Source of the DNA: Linnemannia elongata | Lineage: Eukaryota; Mortierellomycota; Mortierellomycetes; Mortierellales; Mortierellaceae | Reading direction: 5' to 3' | Length of the DNA: 64,000 nt | Assembly (NCBI GenBank): GCA_036320915.1 | Contig: JAXBDG010000009.1 | Span: forward strand, 186,001 to 250,000 | Shown here: piece by piece, positions 32,139 to 43,264 of the stretch | How positions within the stretch are numbered: the stretch's first letter is position 1 | Layout: the number at the start of each line of letters is the position of its first letter | Notes under the pieces: model-generated | Told to the model about the DNA's origin: nothing | Databases searched by the model: none | What the model saw: the letters and a program-made list of their open reading frames with translations, nothing else | Translations under genes and position numbers: made by a program

Positions 32139-32995
32139 TAAGAGTAATGAAGAGAGAAAGTATATATCTTTTATAGTGATATCAATCAAGATCCCCCCTA
32201 CCTTCTTTCTCGCCAACTCCTATGCACACACTTTTGTTTACTTATTGCATTCCCTAACGTAATACTAAAACCCCTAACGTCATGGCACAGATCTAAATTA
32301 TATATCCGCTATCTAGAGACCCTCCTTTGGCCAAGCTATAGGAATCTAATGGATCGCAAGATAAGGGGGAAATATTTAAACCAATTAATTCCAATGATCC
32401 GAAACATTTACTTGTATTCTTCATATCCTCTCTCTTTACTGAACTCTCAAAGTGTTTCGAGCGAATCACCATAGCCAAACTATCTCAACGGTATTTGCAA
32501 GATTACGGAACCAAAATAAAGAGAAGTTCAAAAAAATACTCTACTTCAATTGGGCCTAGAGAACGCAAGCGAGCAGCACAGGCATAGATAGGTCAAAGTA
32601 AAGTTCAGGGCCTAGAGTTAGTGTGTGGTGCCTGGGAAGGGATGGAAAGGAGAGAAAAGACAAAGTTGCTAATGTAGAAGAAACCCTTAGGTGGGTCAAT
32701 TGGCTTCCTTTGCAAACATGGTATATTGGTTTACAGCCACTAATACAAGTTGCACTAGCCACGCAGATTGTAGCAATACAGAATCCTTCTTCGGCTATCC
32801 AAGTACTGTGTTGGACGAATGGAAACCTCCAATGCTTCCCTGTTTTGTTCTTTTCTTCTCCCTCAGCGGAGCGAAGCCGTGGGTATTATCTAGTTGGGTC
32901 CACATGCGCAGCGACGAGCATACCGTAGTGTATAATACGGAGGGGGAGCAGATTTAGGATAGCAGAGAAAGAAATAATTGAAGAGCCGCAGAGGG
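32139..32995. repeat. 3' flank of C1 joined to an orphan upstream block
   Basis: The 3' flank of C1 (taataagagtaatgaagaga onward) runs into a nearly complete shared upstream block in the same orientation, up to agatttaggatagcagagaa at about 32970 and gaagagccgcagagggt at 32979-32995. At that point, where sister blocks would continue into the C/T-rich tract and start codon, unrelated sequence begins. A second gene of this cluster has therefore been lost. Confidence 0.75.
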
Positions 32996-33141
32996 TCTGG
33001 GTCCGCGAAAGGGTCCATCACAAGCGGACACGATGCAGGCGCAAGTTCTCACGAAGAACGGCAAACTAATTGGTGGAAAAGAGAACTCCATTTCTCACGA
33101 GAGTCCAAAATGCATGAAGACCCTGTGACGGAAAACCCAAA

Positions 33142-33180
<39 letters not shown>

Positions 33181-34499
33181 AGAGCACGCCATGAGAATAC
33201 TGCCATCGGTCGAGCCATGACTTTCTCATGTCGTCTGAGGCGCCTCTTGCTGCCGCTGGTCGAGAGCATAACCCCTTCTACTGTGACGATAGTGAAAGCA
33301 GATGGACCCTGTCGCTGAACACCGATTGTTTATTTTGTTTTGTTTTGTTTTGTTTTGCTTTGTTCTTTTTTTTTTGGTATGGTGGCCTGGTCCCCTACTT
33401 CTCACGATCACATCCTTGGCTCGCCAATCATCGTATTCCAACAAGCACATAAAAAATATAAGCCCTCTTTATGCTCTCAACAGCAAAAGCAGATAATGTT
33501 AATGCATAAAAGGAAAAGTACGAACGATGTTTATTGCGGTCATGCAGGTCCTGTTTACTGTAGACACATGGATGTTGCAGCTAACAGGAATGACGCCAGT
33601 CGTTTATCTTTTGGACGGATTCTATTTCTTGCTTGTCGTTGTTTGCCCCGTCCCTGTTGAGGCGAGCCTCAACAGTCGCCCTGGCTCCTTCAACTGGTGT
33701 TAACAAAGGTGAAATGGGAACATAACTGATAAAACCTTTTTGCCAGGGTCTGGGTTTTGGAGTGTAGTGGTGTGCGGATATGAGGATGGGATGAGGGAAC
33801 GTGCGCATGAACTTTTTCCCCTGAAGAACCTTTGCCCTTTGCCCTCAGGTCCGGAATGGATGACCAATTCGATGGCCGTAGATGGATGAATTCACTGAGC
33901 GCAATTCTAGACTCTGGTTACTCTCTCTCACCGCTTGGCAATATTGGCATGGTCCTATGACCCCCCCCCCCCCCCTTTGTTTACATCCGCCCTACGAATG
34001 CAGCGTGTGTTTGTGCGCATACCTCCCCCGAAGTAGCTTCCCGGGCGCTCAACAAGGGTTAGAAGACAAGAGGTAAAAAGGACGCCTTACCATTTTAAAT
34101 GAGCACATGCCTTTCAACCTTTTGCATAGTAGTGGGACATATGTACCTGAGCTCTGACGTGATGCCATTGCGCCATGCTCTCTTCTCTCTCTGCATGCCT
34201 CTCACCTCTCTCTCTGTTTTGTTGACGACTTTTGCTTGTTGATGAAGGGATGATGTTCATTGTTGTGATTGTTTACCAATGTTGAAAGTAAGTTGCAAAG
34301 CGTGAGTGTTGACTTTGTTTATTTTTCTGTCTCCACCATACTCACAACAACAATCGCTAATCGGTTAGGATCTATTCTGACCTGGGTTGACAAGGAAAAT
34401 AGGAATATGGGCTATGATAGCATTCTGAATCTTCAAAAGACAGAGACAGACTGTTGTGGTTTTTGTTTATCCAACAAATAAAAAAAAGGATTGAAGTAT
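32996..34499. other. intergenic, simple-sequence rich, no gene recognised
   Basis: Holds a run of about 35 A at 33143-33177, a (TTTTG)n stretch at 33333-33356, and a run of 15 C at 33961-33975. A short inverted repeat gaggcgagcctc lies near 33660. No supported coding frame. Confidence 0.5.
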
Positions 34500-37252
34500 C
34501 CTGTTAGTGAGACTTGGTCGTTATGACAGACAAAGGTGTTCGTTGTCGAGTCCTCCTTTCCTTTTCCTTTTTTTTATTCGACCTCCCTCTCCTTACTTTT
34601 GTTCTTTCATCTTTCGTCTTCTCTCCTCTCCTCTCCTTGCACCTTGCTCGCTATTCTTTTCTCAATTTTCCTTTTCCCTTTTTTCTTCACAAAAACCTGT
34701 GCCAATCTCTCATCAATCGTGCAGACATCGCAACATATCACATCGAACCTGTGTAAAAGGGTGAGTAGTCTTCTTTCTGTATCTAGCAATTAAGTCCCAT
34801 AGCCACAAGAAACCACTCTTTCCCTCCATCACCTCACAAGACCACAATGGAGAAAGAGATGATTGATATTCACTCTCGTCTCCACCTCTCTTGCCCTGCG
34901 GAATTCATACTCTTCACCTCCGCACCTAATCGAAATCGAACTCGCACTTCATCTTTAAATCTTCCAGACATATAAGAACTCTCACTCTCACCCTTGCTCT
35001 CTGCTTTTCAATCATGCTCCGTCTCCTTGTCCCTTATCCTTTTTCTTATTCATATCCCAGATTCATTCACCATCTCGTTGATAATCATGTGTGATTCCTC
35101 TCCCCCGGTCCAGCGTAATCCTGGGACCAAAAAGCAGCAAGAAGAAAACAAGATTTACATTACTTTTTGTACTGAAAAAAAAAAAAGAAAAAAAAAAACG
35201 AGATGAAATGGGAGATGAGGTGAACGGTACGACGGAAGGAGGAAGTAGAGCGAAGAGAGTGATCAAGGTTTTACTATTCTACAGCCTCGTTATGATACTC
35301 GTTTGCATGCACCGCAACGCATTTGTCTATGTATACACACACAGTTCAACCACCTCAAGTACGCCCTTGCCATTCTATTTCTGATCATCGACACTCTATC
35401 ACTCCTCTTTCTTTGCTGATCCATGGATAATATCTTAACGTCAAACCCCAACCACAACGCGTCCTTTTTTGCGACCATCCGTTTCAACTATAATGATGTT
35501 TCCCCTTCCCCTTTTCTTCATTTGGTGTGCCCCTGGACACAGCTATGAGACAGATACACCCCTTTATTATGTTACTCTCCTATGTCTCCTAACCCCTAGC
35601 TCAAACCACTCCGGCTCCCTCTCTCTTCAAGTCAGACAGACACCTGGAGCAATTCAGACTCCTTTTTCTTCTCCTCTTTCTTGGCTCTCTGACAGTTGAC
35701 AGCGAGGAGGCAGAAGAGATGGATCTTGCGGTCTATTTTCCTTTTATTTTTTTATTTGGCACGAGCGATGTCTCATCGCATGGGGCATGCATGCATGCAT
35801 CTATGCATGTGTTTTGGGCAGTGTTCGTTGCTGTTATATAGGCGTTGACTTTAAATTGGCGTACCCCTACCAGCGGGAGTAAGGGAGTGAGTGGTCCTAG
35901 AGTGTGATACCCCTGGATGGCTCTACTTTCCATTTTCCAGGCCCCTCGAATTTTGTCAATTGAGCGCCCAATTGTGAGCTAGGGGTGGGTGGGTAGTGCT
36001 GGCACAACCACCACCATTGAATCAATTGAACGGAAGAATGGGAAGAAGAAGAGGTGGAAGATGAAAGGACGAGAATAAAGTTTCCTTTGGTGAAGTCATA
36101 TATCGATAATTGCATTAACGCTATCGCCCTCCGCCTTCTTTTCTTTTACTTTGTTCCGTTCTCTGCCTTCACTGTCTTTTTTTCTCTCTTCACTCATCCT
36201 CATTCATTCGCTCTCATTCTCACTCTCACTCTCATCAACACAACTGCATTACTCCCACTCTCACTTTCATTCACTCTCATTCACTCTCACTCTTTGCATC
36301 TCGACCTCCCTCTTGCTCACTCCTGCCTGGATCTCGTTCTTTTTCTTGTCACAGCCTTGAAGCAGACAAAACAAGCAAACAAACAACGATACTCGCTGAA
36401 CAGAAAGCACCGATCCGCTCCAAAAGGCAAGCACACACATCCAAAGAATGAACAGCCCAACAACAACCCCCTTATGCATTTCCTCTTACAATATCCATCG
36501 TCTCCCTATCTTTTTTTTTTCTTCGAACACCAACTACAAACGAGGAAACACTGTTCCCCCTCTCCTTTTTTTTTCTTTCCTTTTGTCCTGCTTCGACAGA
36601 GAGGGAGCCTTGACTTTTTTAACTTTTTTTTTGCAGCCTCCCCCTTGAATAATGCCCTTGCTTTGCACACCTTACTCTCCGCCCCCGCCTGCTTGCTCAA
36701 CACATACTTTGCATTATTGAAATTACTGTAAGCTACTCTGTCTGCAGGTGCGGAGACAGACAGACGGATGGACGGGGGCCAGTTTGGAAGGTCATGGCCC
36801 GCGCTTTTTTTCTTTTTCTTTCGCTATTAATCCTTTTTCGCAAAAGTACATTCAGCGATATAACAAGATTCTTATGCAGTTTTTTTCTCTTCTTGTTATT
36901 GTTGTTGTCCGCATAACAAACATCCAAACCTCCTCGCTCTTTGTTGGTTTGTTTTCTTATCCATCTCCAAGTTCAATCGCCTCTTTCTCAATTGTCTTGC
37001 CTTTGACCCCACACATCGCACCCTTGTTTCTTTTGTCTGATTCACAAACAATCCCCTTGTACTGTATGTGTCTGTTTGTACTCTTCCCTGGGCTAAAATA
37101 AGAAGAGTTGTCATTACACTCATCCATCGAGTCTTCCAAGGAAGACTTCTCCGCCTTCCGAAACTTGATTTCAAACACATATCTCGCGCAGTTGACTAAC
37201 AACATTTCCTACTTCTCTTTTCTCTTCTCTTTCGTTATATAACACACACACA

Positions 37253-37302
<50 letters not shown>

Positions 37303-37763
37303 ATTCTTCCTTCCGTCCTTCACCTCTTGCATCTCCTTGCTTCATTTTGCTCTCTCTCTCTCTCTTTTTTACGCTTTTTCCCTCTCTCTTCTCTTTTCAC
37401 TCTCTCCTTATATCCTTCTATGCACCTTCCTTCATCCTAACCGCCACTCACACATGCACATGGGATCGACACCTAATTTAAATTGCAAACGCCTTACCTA
37501 AAAATTCTAAATTCGACAGACGACAAACCAACTCCAACATCAACAACCACAACGGCAACAACAACAATAACAGCACAAACCCCAACAAAGAGCACGTTTT
37601 TACAACGTTTTTTTTTCCCGCCCTTTCTTTTTTATTTCTTATACAATCCATCTTATCCGATCTGCCGACTCACTCGCTCACTTTTTTATAAGCCGAACAA
37701 TTACTTGAACCCACTCACAATTAACTCACAACTACTCACAACCACCGCCAAACACCAGCCATT
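34500..37763 (+). other. long pyrimidine-rich upstream region of the Sec2-like gene
   Basis: More than 3 kb of C/T-rich sequence without a recognisable gene. Ser/Phe/Leu-rich frames are by-products of composition. A compound (AC)n-(TC)n microsatellite lies at 37242-37299. The last part (37500-37763), with caacaacaacaa-type tracts, is a plausible 5' UTR. A noncoding RNA cannot be excluded. Confidence 0.5.
37242..37299 (+). repeat. (AC)n(TC)n microsatellite
   Basis: About six AC units followed directly by more than twenty TC units, in the presumed promoter or leader of the Sec2-like gene. The length is likely variable between strains. Confidence 0.9.
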
Positions 37764-40085
37764 ATGTCAGCTACCTGCAATAACTGCGGGGCAGCTGTAG
37801 AGATCGACCCAGCAACACCATCATCACCAACAACAACATCTAAAACCCCCAAAGCTCTCACACACGACGACCCTCTTATCCCCTATGTCAAAGCTCAGAT
37901 CGATGACCTCACCGCCCAAAACTCCAACCTCGTCGCCGAGAACGACTCCCTCTCCTCAAAACTGGTCGAATCGACCGAGGGGCGAATGGATCTCGACCAA
38001 CAACTGACCATCACCCAGATGGAGTTACAGACGGCCCAGAGGGAGATCAAGTCGCTCCAGGGGAGTCAGAAGCATTATGAACAGTTGTTGGCCATGATCT
38101 CGACGGGCCAGTTGATTGAGAAGAAGGATGTGCAGCCTGTTATCGAGAATTTGGCTTATGAGTCTCAGAGGCGGTCCCAAGTAGAGTCCTCCAAGTTGAA
38201 GTTGGAGAGTGAGTTGGAGGATTTGAGCAAGAGTTTGTTTGAGGAGGCGAATCGGATGGTGAATGAGGAGCGGCAGGCGACTCATATGGCGGGCAAGAAG
38301 ATTGAGGCACTCGAGAGACAGTTGGATGAGGTGCTGGATCTTTGCAAGTCTGAGAGGGATCAATTGGTGGAGTTGAAGGTCAGGATGGAGAAGTTGTCCG
38401 AGGAGAAGGACACGGTCCAGCGGGAACGCGATGCATTTGAATTTGCTCTTGTCCAGCTGCAGAACCACCAGCAGCAGCAGTATCATCATGCTCAGATGCT
38501 CAGCTCTCCTTCGGCGTCGGCGTCTCATCACATGTCAAACTCTGCCGCCTTCCGTCGTGGCATGTCCTCGACCTCCAATTCTACCGCGGGCGTTACCAGC
38601 ACGGGCGGGAACAACTCACCTCCAGGATTGAACATTGAGATTTCGGGAGCACCAGGAGGATCTAGGAAGCCTTTCCAACAGGCCCTGCAGTACGACGGCC
38701 GTCAGCACCGGAGTTCAGCTTCTAGTGTGAAATCCAAGACAGACTCTTGCTACTTCTCTGATGGCGACCATCCTGGATCCAACCTGCCCAGCGACCCCAA
38801 CGAGGATAAGGTCCCTAGTCTCGGGTTCCATCTCTGGGACCCTTCTTTCATCGAGTTCAAGACCTACATGGAGTCTGTCTTTGGAACTGCAGCTGGATCC
38901 TCTGCCAAGGCGGGAGCCGACGGCAAGACGCTTCATACACCCAGCCCTTCGATTGCATCCTCGGGAATCACCTCAATGTACTCTTTCAATCTCATGATGA
39001 CCAAGGCAACAACACCCGCCCCCGCCCCTGCAGCCAATGCAGTCATCCCCATCAACACCTTGCTCTCCAACTGCAAGCTCCTCAAGAAGATGTCTGCCGA
39101 GGACGTCGAGGCGACTTTGAAGTTCGAGCCTGGAAACTTACTCTCGTGGACTCAGCGGAAGCGGCTCATGACCGCCGTCACCGACAATACCCTCGTCGTC
39201 GAGGCCGTCCCCATGAATCCCAACCACCACCATAATCACCATGGATCCCCCTCTCCAGTTGCCATCACCACATCTGGTCACTTGCTCGCCCCATCCAACG
39301 CCACCACACCTGCGAACTCTGTCCCCGGTAGTCCCACCACTGCCACCCCATCCTCGCGACCCAACTGCGCTCTCTGCGGACACACCATCACAACCCCACT
39401 TTCGTACCAGTACCGACTCACCGATACCGCCAACGAATCCAGAACCATCTGCCCATACTGTCGAACCCGTCTCACATCCGTTTGCACATTCTACAGCGTC
39501 CTTCGTATGATCTCCAAACGCATCATCTCAAGCACGACTACACCCGAGAAGTTGTACTTGGACTTTTTGAGGATCCGCCTCGGCATGTTTTTGGCGAGGT
39601 GTGGGGTTGGGATTGTCACAGGCGAGGAGCCAAAGCGGCGAGAAAGTGGCCCGATCAACGTTACTGCGATCAATGCAGCAGCAGCAGCAGCTGCAGTTGG
39701 AGTTGCGACTGCAAGAAACCAGGTTCTAATGTCTGCTGCCGCTGCCGTCGCCGCCACACATACGAACGCCAATACAGGTCTCCCACCGCGCGCACCTGAC
39801 AACTCTGCAGCCTCCTCCTCCCCCGCCGCTGTTGTGCCACCTCCAATCCCTGCTTCTGTCCGTGACTCAGTGCAATCACCTACATCTGCCACTATCATGA
39901 CAGCAAACATCATCCCAATTCACGCATCCATCCTCCTCCACCCTTCCAAGGACTATCGGCCTCAGCCCCTGATCTCCCCGTCCTTGCGCGAGACTGCGGA
40001 AGTGATCCAAGAGGAAAACACTGTTGATGATACATACCTAACTGCCAGCCCCATCCCCGAGAACATCCACATGATCCGGTCTTGA
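37764..40085 (+). CDS. SEC2: Sec2/Rabin3-type Rab guanine nucleotide exchange factor
   Basis: The protein has 773 residues in a single exon. A long coiled coil (residues about 40-235) carries the Sec2 signature LEDLSKSLFEEANRMV (residues 151-166), as in yeast Sec2 and animal Rabin3/Rabin8. These activate Sec4/Rab8 GTPases on secretory vesicles and drive polarised exocytosis, which fits hyphal growth. The C-terminal half has conserved-looking blocks: LGFHLWDPSFIEFKTYMESVF (about 352-372), FEPGNLLSWTQRKRLM, a Cys-x2-Cys pair (CALC, residue 535) and a second pair (CPYC), then VLRMISKRIISS and LYLDFLRIRLGMFLARCG. That order is seen in Rab3IP-like proteins. Gln/His-, Ala- and Ser/Pro-rich linkers lie between. 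The N-terminus has a CNNC pair. The gene is convergent with alpha-MPP. Confidence 0.85.
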   Translation: MSATCNNCGAAVEIDPATPSSPTTTSKTPKALTHDDPLIPYVKAQIDDLTAQNSNLVAENDSLSSKLVESTEGRMDLDQQLTITQMELQTAQREIKSLQGSQKHYEQLLAMISTGQLIEKKDVQPVIENLAYESQRRSQVESSKLKLESELEDLSKSLFEEANRMVNEERQATHMAGKKIEALERQLDEVLDLCKSERDQLVELKVRMEKLSEEKDTVQRERDAFEFALVQLQNHQQQQYHHAQMLSSPSASASHHMSNSAAFRRGMSSTSNSTAGVTSTGGNNSPPGLNIEISGAPGGSRKPFQQALQYDGRQHRSSASSVKSKTDSCYFSDGDHPGSNLPSDPNEDKVPSLGFHLWDPSFIEFKTYMESVFGTAAGSSAKAGADGKTLHTPSPSIASSGITSMYSFNLMMTKATTPAPAPAANAVIPINTLLSNCKLLKKMSAEDVEATLKFEPGNLLSWTQRKRLMTAVTDNTLVVEAVPMNPNHHHNHHGSPSPVAITTSGHLLAPSNATTPANSVPGSPTTATPSSRPNCALCGHTITTPLSYQYRLTDTANESRTICPYCRTRLTSVCTFYSVLRMISKRIISSTTTPEKLYLDFLRIRLGMFLARCGVGIVTGEEPKRRESGPINVTAINAAAAAAAVGVATARNQVLMSAAAAVAATHTNANTGLPPRAPDNSAASSSPAAVVPPPIPASVRDSVQSPTSATIMTANIIPIHASILLHPSKDYRPQPLISPSLRETAEVIQEENTVDDTYLTASPIPENIHMIRS

Positions 40086-40553
40086 AAATCCTACTTTCCT
40101 TTTCCTTTTCCTTTTCCTTCGCTTCCACGTTTTTTTACACCAACTTTTCTGGCTGGCCAAAAAAAAAGGTTTTTTCGACGATTTTAATGACTACCTAATG
40201 TACTTTTTTTTTTTTTTCTTTTTTTTTTTTTCAAACACACACACACACACACATCTAATGATCCCTTCCTACACTAATGCTTGTATCATTCCCCTAACTT
40301 TTCTGCGAAACCTGTACAATACCTAATAATAAAACCCCCTCCCTCCCCAACTCATACAGCCTCTATTCATTCCTTCACAAGAAAACATATCATTTTTGCA
40401 ATACGTACAAATCGACTCATACAGGAATTTGGATACATTGTGAAAAAAGAAAAGGGAAAAAAAAAAAAAAAAAAAAGGTCTAATAATAAAACAAGTGGCT
40501 AAAGGAAAAAAAAGAAAAGAAAAGAGTAACTAGAAAAGAAAAATAAAAAAGAA
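40086..40553. other. shared 3' region of convergent genes
   Basis: Lies between the ends of the Sec2-like gene and alpha-MPP. It holds T-rich runs, an (AC)n stretch near 40236-40251 and an A-rich tract at 40440-40480. Probably both 3' UTRs. Confidence 0.6.
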
Positions 40554-42377
40554 TTACCACTTGGCATTCTTGCCAAGACCGTACTTATCCAGAACCTTCT
40601 CAGCACCCTGCAAGTTCTTGGTCAATCCCTGCCCGACAATCGTCACCTCTCCGGATCCACCCGTCAAGGATGCCACCTGTCCACCAAAGACCCTACGCGC
40701 AACGCGAACCATATCCTGTCGTGTCACCTTCTCAATCTTGGCGCACAACTCCTCTACGGGGACCTTCGCCCCATGAACCTGGACTTGACGACCCAGGTCT
40801 TCGAGTTGAACCATCTTGGACTCGAGGTTCATCAACACGGACGAACGCAACTGGTTCTTAGCACGGTCCAACTCTCCCTGTGCGATCCCGCCCTTCCCAG
40901 TCCGGGTGGTCAATTCCAGTTCCCGTACAATGACTTCCAACAACATGGTCTCGTAACCAGGGTAGCACGATCCAGAGATTCCAAAGAGTCCCGAATCGGA
41001 ATAGCAGTGGTTGAAGGACATGCACGACTCGATCCAGTTATAGTGGTTGAGGACATTGCTAAACAGACGCGAGTACATGCCCTTTCCTGGTCCACCGGCC
41101 GAGAAGGATGATCCACCGCCCATCAACAACTGCAGCGTCGCCAAAGCATAGATATCGTCGTCGTGGATCGAAAGGCCCTCAAAACCGACAAAGAGGTGCG
41201 TGAAGGGTTGGGTATCATCCTCAATCAAGAGCGTGCCTCCAGTGTACTTGGCAGGCTGTCGGCTGAGCGTGTTGAAATCTGGTTTGAGGACCCCTGATGA
41301 TGTCGAGGAAGATCCAGTCTTTCCGAAGAGTGATTTGAAGATTCCTCCCTTGTTGGCAGAATCTGATCCAGAAGCCTCCTCCGATCCCGATCCCGATCCT
41401 ACTGCTGGTGCCAAGGACTTCATGTCGCCAAAGTACTTGTGGGTAAGATCTACAACCTTGTCATGATCAGCGCCCACAGCCGAGACGACAATCCGCTCAG
41501 GTCGGTACCAGGTACTAATATACTTCTTAATATTCTCCGTTGTCATCGTCTCCAAGTTCTCGACAGGACACAACAGCGGGTTGCCCAACGTGTTGTCCTT
41601 ATACGCCACCGTATGCAACAACTCGGGCAAGATCATCTCCGGCTTTGACCAGTACTCCTGAATCTCATGCCCCGCCGACACCCTCTGCTCCTCCAACTCC
41701 TCCTCCGTCACAGCCGGGTTCCGGATCGTGTCCGCCATAATCGCCAACATCTGGGGCAAATCCTGAGGCAAGAGTGCAGACTGGTACATGATGGATTCAC
41801 GAGAGGATGAACACATCACATTGCCACCAGCAGCTTCCAGATCAGCCATCATGGCCTCGCTGGTCCTGTTCTTGGTCGACTTGAAGGCGAGACGGTCAAG
41901 GATATGAGAAACGCCGCGGGTGGTGTCGTCCTCGTAGCGGGATCCGGCGTCGACGTAGACGCCCAGGGAGGCGAAATGACCTTGGCTGTCCTCGGTTGCC
42001 ACACGAACGCCGTTGGGGAGTTTTGTCACTCTTGAGGCGATGCTGCTGTTGTTGTTGGTAGTTGTTGTCGTTGAAGTTGAGGGGATGCTGCTCTTTGCCA
42101 CGACCTGCTCTGGTGCCTAATATTTTCATATGTAAAATATTCATTTGTGAGTTCATGCGGTTTCAGTAATGACTGCTGCATTATCTGAATGATATCACAG
42201 AGAGGCAAGGAATGCTTAACAGTTGCTTCGCAAAAATACCTTGATAAAGTCGTCAGACTGGAGGGAGGCCTGCTGATGCTTGTTCATGCGACTGATGAGC
42301 GGCATGGCAACGTTGTTGGCGCGCCTTGTGAAGGGCAGGACATGGCGCGCAATGGCGCTCGACAGCTGCTTTGACAT
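40554..42377 (-). CDS. MAS2: mitochondrial processing peptidase, alpha subunit
   Basis: Two exons, 42240-42377 and 40554-42116, give 566 residues (yeast Mas2 has 482). Alpha-MPP pairs with the catalytic beta subunit in the mitochondrial matrix to remove presequences from imported proteins. The glycine-rich loop that holds substrates is visible as MGGGSSFSAGGPGKGMYSRL (about residues 378-397). The inactive zinc site is GVSHILDRLAFKST (114-127), where beta-MPP would have HxxEH, so this is the alpha and not the beta subunit. The first exon gives a basic, Ser-rich N-terminus (MSKQLSSAIARHVLPFTRRA) fitting a mitochondrial presequence. A Ser/Gly-rich insertion at about 285-325 and a Thr/Asn-rich stretch after residue 60 are extra. 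It shares a divergent promoter region with SKI8. Confidence 0.93.
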
Positions 42378-43264
42378 TGTTGTTTATATGCGTTTGCTTG
42401 TTGATGTGAGGAAAGGGAGGAAGAAGGTGGTATGGGTAAAGCAAGGGCCTCTTTTTTTGTTGTGAAGACTAGCCCGTGTGTGTGTGTGACGGGGGGTCGG
42501 GGAAGGCGGGGAAGAAAAGAAAGAGAGAAAGTATGAGCGGAGGTGAGCAAATTGAATGACTCAGAGGAGAACAAAGAAGTGGGATGTGAAGGAAGGAAGA
42601 AAAGGAAGGGAAGGGAAAGGGAAGTGAACGAAGGAAGCGGGGTAATGAATGCGTGTGAAGAAATAGACAAAAAAAGGAAAAAAAGCGATGCAAAGGAAGC
42701 GGAAGGAAGGAAAAAAAGTTGGAAGTGACGACAACTGACTCTGCACAGAAAGGTTCAGACCCAGGCACGACTGACAGAGTCAATTCAAGGGCACCGAAAG
42801 GGGGAATAAATGCCTGCTGCGCTAAGCCGCAAGTAAACAGCCCGTGCTGGACCCATGTCAGCTACGAATCTGCAGTCACTCGGTCTGGTCGATTTGTTCT
42901 TCTCCAGAACGTCCTCGAAATAGCTCGCTCTCTCACGAATACCACTCAGGACATACACACTCTCACACAGGACACGCCATGGTAACCATGCTGGAATTCA
43001 CTTACTGGGGACACGCACAAGGAGCTTACACGCGAAATATTATAACGCGTTTAAGCATACATATTCGACAGGACACAACTCTTATCTCTCTGGCATCACG
43101 CTTCTTGTCTTTCCATCGTACATTTCTCATCCTATAGCCTACTCAATTCGTCACAAGCCTTACAAAGAACAACGGTAACAAGGCTTACACAGGAAAAAAA
43201 AAAAAAAAAAAACCGCATATCAAAGTGTTAGTAGGAACGAGAAACTAACGTTTTTCTTGTTTGC
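42378..43264. promoter_or_regulatory. divergent promoter region of MAS2 and SKI8
   Basis: About 890 bp separate the two start codons. The MAS2 side is purine-rich on the plus strand (42480-42720). An A-run of about 19 lies at 43194-43212, just before the SKI8 start. No conserved box could be assigned by eye. Confidence 0.5.

Noticed and set aside
34500..36731. Several overlapping Ser/Phe/Leu-rich open frames
   Set aside because: They exist in two or three frames of the same C/T-rich DNA and have no motif; composition explains them.
40554..42377. Assignment as the beta subunit of MPP or a cytochrome bc1 core protein
   Set aside because: The zinc motif HxxEH is absent and the alpha-type glycine-rich loop is complete.
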